Assembly (NCBI GenBank): GCA_038241255.1 | Contig: JBBRFW010000119.1 | Coordinates: forward strand, 1-5,964 | Source: Schlegelella_A sp038241255 | GTDB lineage: Bacteria > Pseudomonadota > Gammaproteobacteria > Burkholderiales > Burkholderiaceae_C | DNA: 5,964 nucleotides | Reading direction: 5' to 3' | Shown: piece after piece, positions 5,794 through 5,964 of the stretch | Layout: each line of letters begins with the position of its first letter | How positions within the stretch are numbered: position 1 is the first letter of the stretch | The notes under the pieces: model-generated | Told to the model about the DNA's origin: nothing | The model's database searches: none | What the model saw: the letters and a program-made list of their open reading frames with translations, nothing else | Translations under genes and position numbers: made by a program

Positions 5794-5838
5794 ATGTTTT
5801 CATTCTCTAGGTCCGGGGCGGAGCCCTACGTGACGTAG
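5794..5838 (+). CDS. Possible 14-residue leader peptide
   Basis: The frame reads MFSFSRSGAEPYVT and ends in TAG. I do not recognise this peptide. The case that it is translated rests on the ten-base Shine-Dalgarno match directly upstream; a chance match of that length next to an ATG is improbable. It is too short for a functional domain and has no signal sequence or run of one amino acid of the kind seen in classic amino-acid attenuators. It is followed by a 13-base palindrome that includes its stop codon and by two hairpins, the layout of a regulatory leader before a gene that would lie beyond the right edge. Alternatively the strong site belongs to a short remnant of a lost gene. Confidence 0.45.
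   Translation: MFSFSRSGAEPYVT
5826..5838. repeat. 13-base palindrome at the leader stop codon
   Basis: CTACGT-G-ACGTAG is perfectly symmetrical about the central base 5832. It could be a short RNA hairpin only with a strained loop, so a protein-binding site or chance are also possible. It holds the last four codons and the stop of the putative leader peptide. Confidence 0.4.
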
Positions 5839-5840
5839 TT

Positions 5841-5908
5841 GGTTCTGTAGCCAGACCCGCGGGCGCGACCCACCCACAGGGGGAGCGCCCCCGTCCATTT
5901 TGGGTCGC
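5841..5908 (+). ncRNA. Possible structured 5' UTR: consecutive hairpins
   Basis: Hairpin A (5841-5857) pairs GGTTCTG with CAGACC around the loop TAGC, with one bulged T. Hairpin B pairs GCGACCCA (5865-5872) exactly with TGGGTCGC (5901-5908), and encloses a third stem GGGGG (5879-5883)/CCCCC (5888-5892) with loop AGCG. The series starts three bases after the leader stop. Hairpin B is followed by CTGTTTC, only a weak T tract, so terminator or attenuator function is uncertain. No known riboswitch, tRNA, 6S, SRP or RNase P RNA core was recognised. Confidence 0.4.
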
Positions 5909-5964
5909 CTGTTTCAGAAGGCCACACCAAACACACACCAAGAGGCGCCGCCAACACGAGGGCC

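Larger units (their letters stand above)
5648..5964. other. 317-base segment without an ordinary gene
   Basis: Apart from the hairpin, leader frame and structured region listed separately, nothing else is seen. An inverted repeat AGCGTGC (5739-5745)/GTACGCT (5754-5760) with six of seven matches lies before the leader. A CA-rich low-complexity stretch (5923-5940) lies after it. No long open frame enters from the right edge on either strand with recognisable content, and no promoter is convincing. Confidence 0.6.

Overview
The window holds the membrane-proximal core of a flagellar locus from a high-GC Gram-negative bacterium. Protein sequences close to the Escherichia/Salmonella proteins and the overall composition suggest a proteobacterium, most likely beta- (Burkholderiales/Rhodocyclales-like) or otherwise gammaproteobacterial. 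Lineage is inferred from the proteins and GC content only; no rRNA or other marker is present.

Layout. On the minus strand, read from right to left, lies fliF (5152-3476, MS-ring), fliG (3448-2447, rotor/switch), fliH (2447-1683, ATPase regulator), fliI (1690-194, export ATPase) and the first 53 codons of fliJ (159 to the left edge). fliF-fliG are 27 bases apart, fliG-fliH overlap as TGATG, fliH-fliI overlap by 8 bases and fliI-fliJ are 34 bases apart, so this looks like one fliFGHIJ operon. fliE (5321-5647) is transcribed the other way from a 168-base intergenic region, as in enteric bacteria. FliE and FliF build the rod/MS-ring base in the membrane, FliG sits on FliF and receives stator torque, and FliH, FliI and FliJ form the cytoplasmic ATPase complex that feeds the type III flagellar export gate.

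The odd part of the operon is the fliH/fliI junction. A near-perfect 26-bp inverted repeat (1651-1676 / 1697-1722, loop 20 bases) of a widespread dispersed-repeat type (its arms read HPERSEGS, VILSEAKD and LRSAQDD in different frames) sits exactly across the junction. It supplies the last 13 codons of fliH, the fliH stop, the probable fliI ribosome-binding site and GTG start, and the first codons of fliI. Next to it, inside fliI, are three 21-bp tandem repeats (1593-1655). A normal FliI start would be the GTG at 1594, so FliI appears to carry a repeat-derived N-terminal extension of 32 residues.

To the right of fliE the last 317 bases (5648-5964) hold no ordinary gene. They contain a GC-rich hairpin that may end fliE transcription (5695-5727), then a 14-codon open frame (5794-5838) behind a 10-base perfect Shine-Dalgarno sequence, followed by a 13-base palindrome and two further hairpins. 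This looks like a leader-peptide/structured 5' UTR for a gene beyond the right edge; its identity is not recognised. This leader and the fliH/fliI repeat are the two most interesting signals in the window. A composition change inside fliI (GC lower from about position 900 to the left edge) is a third.
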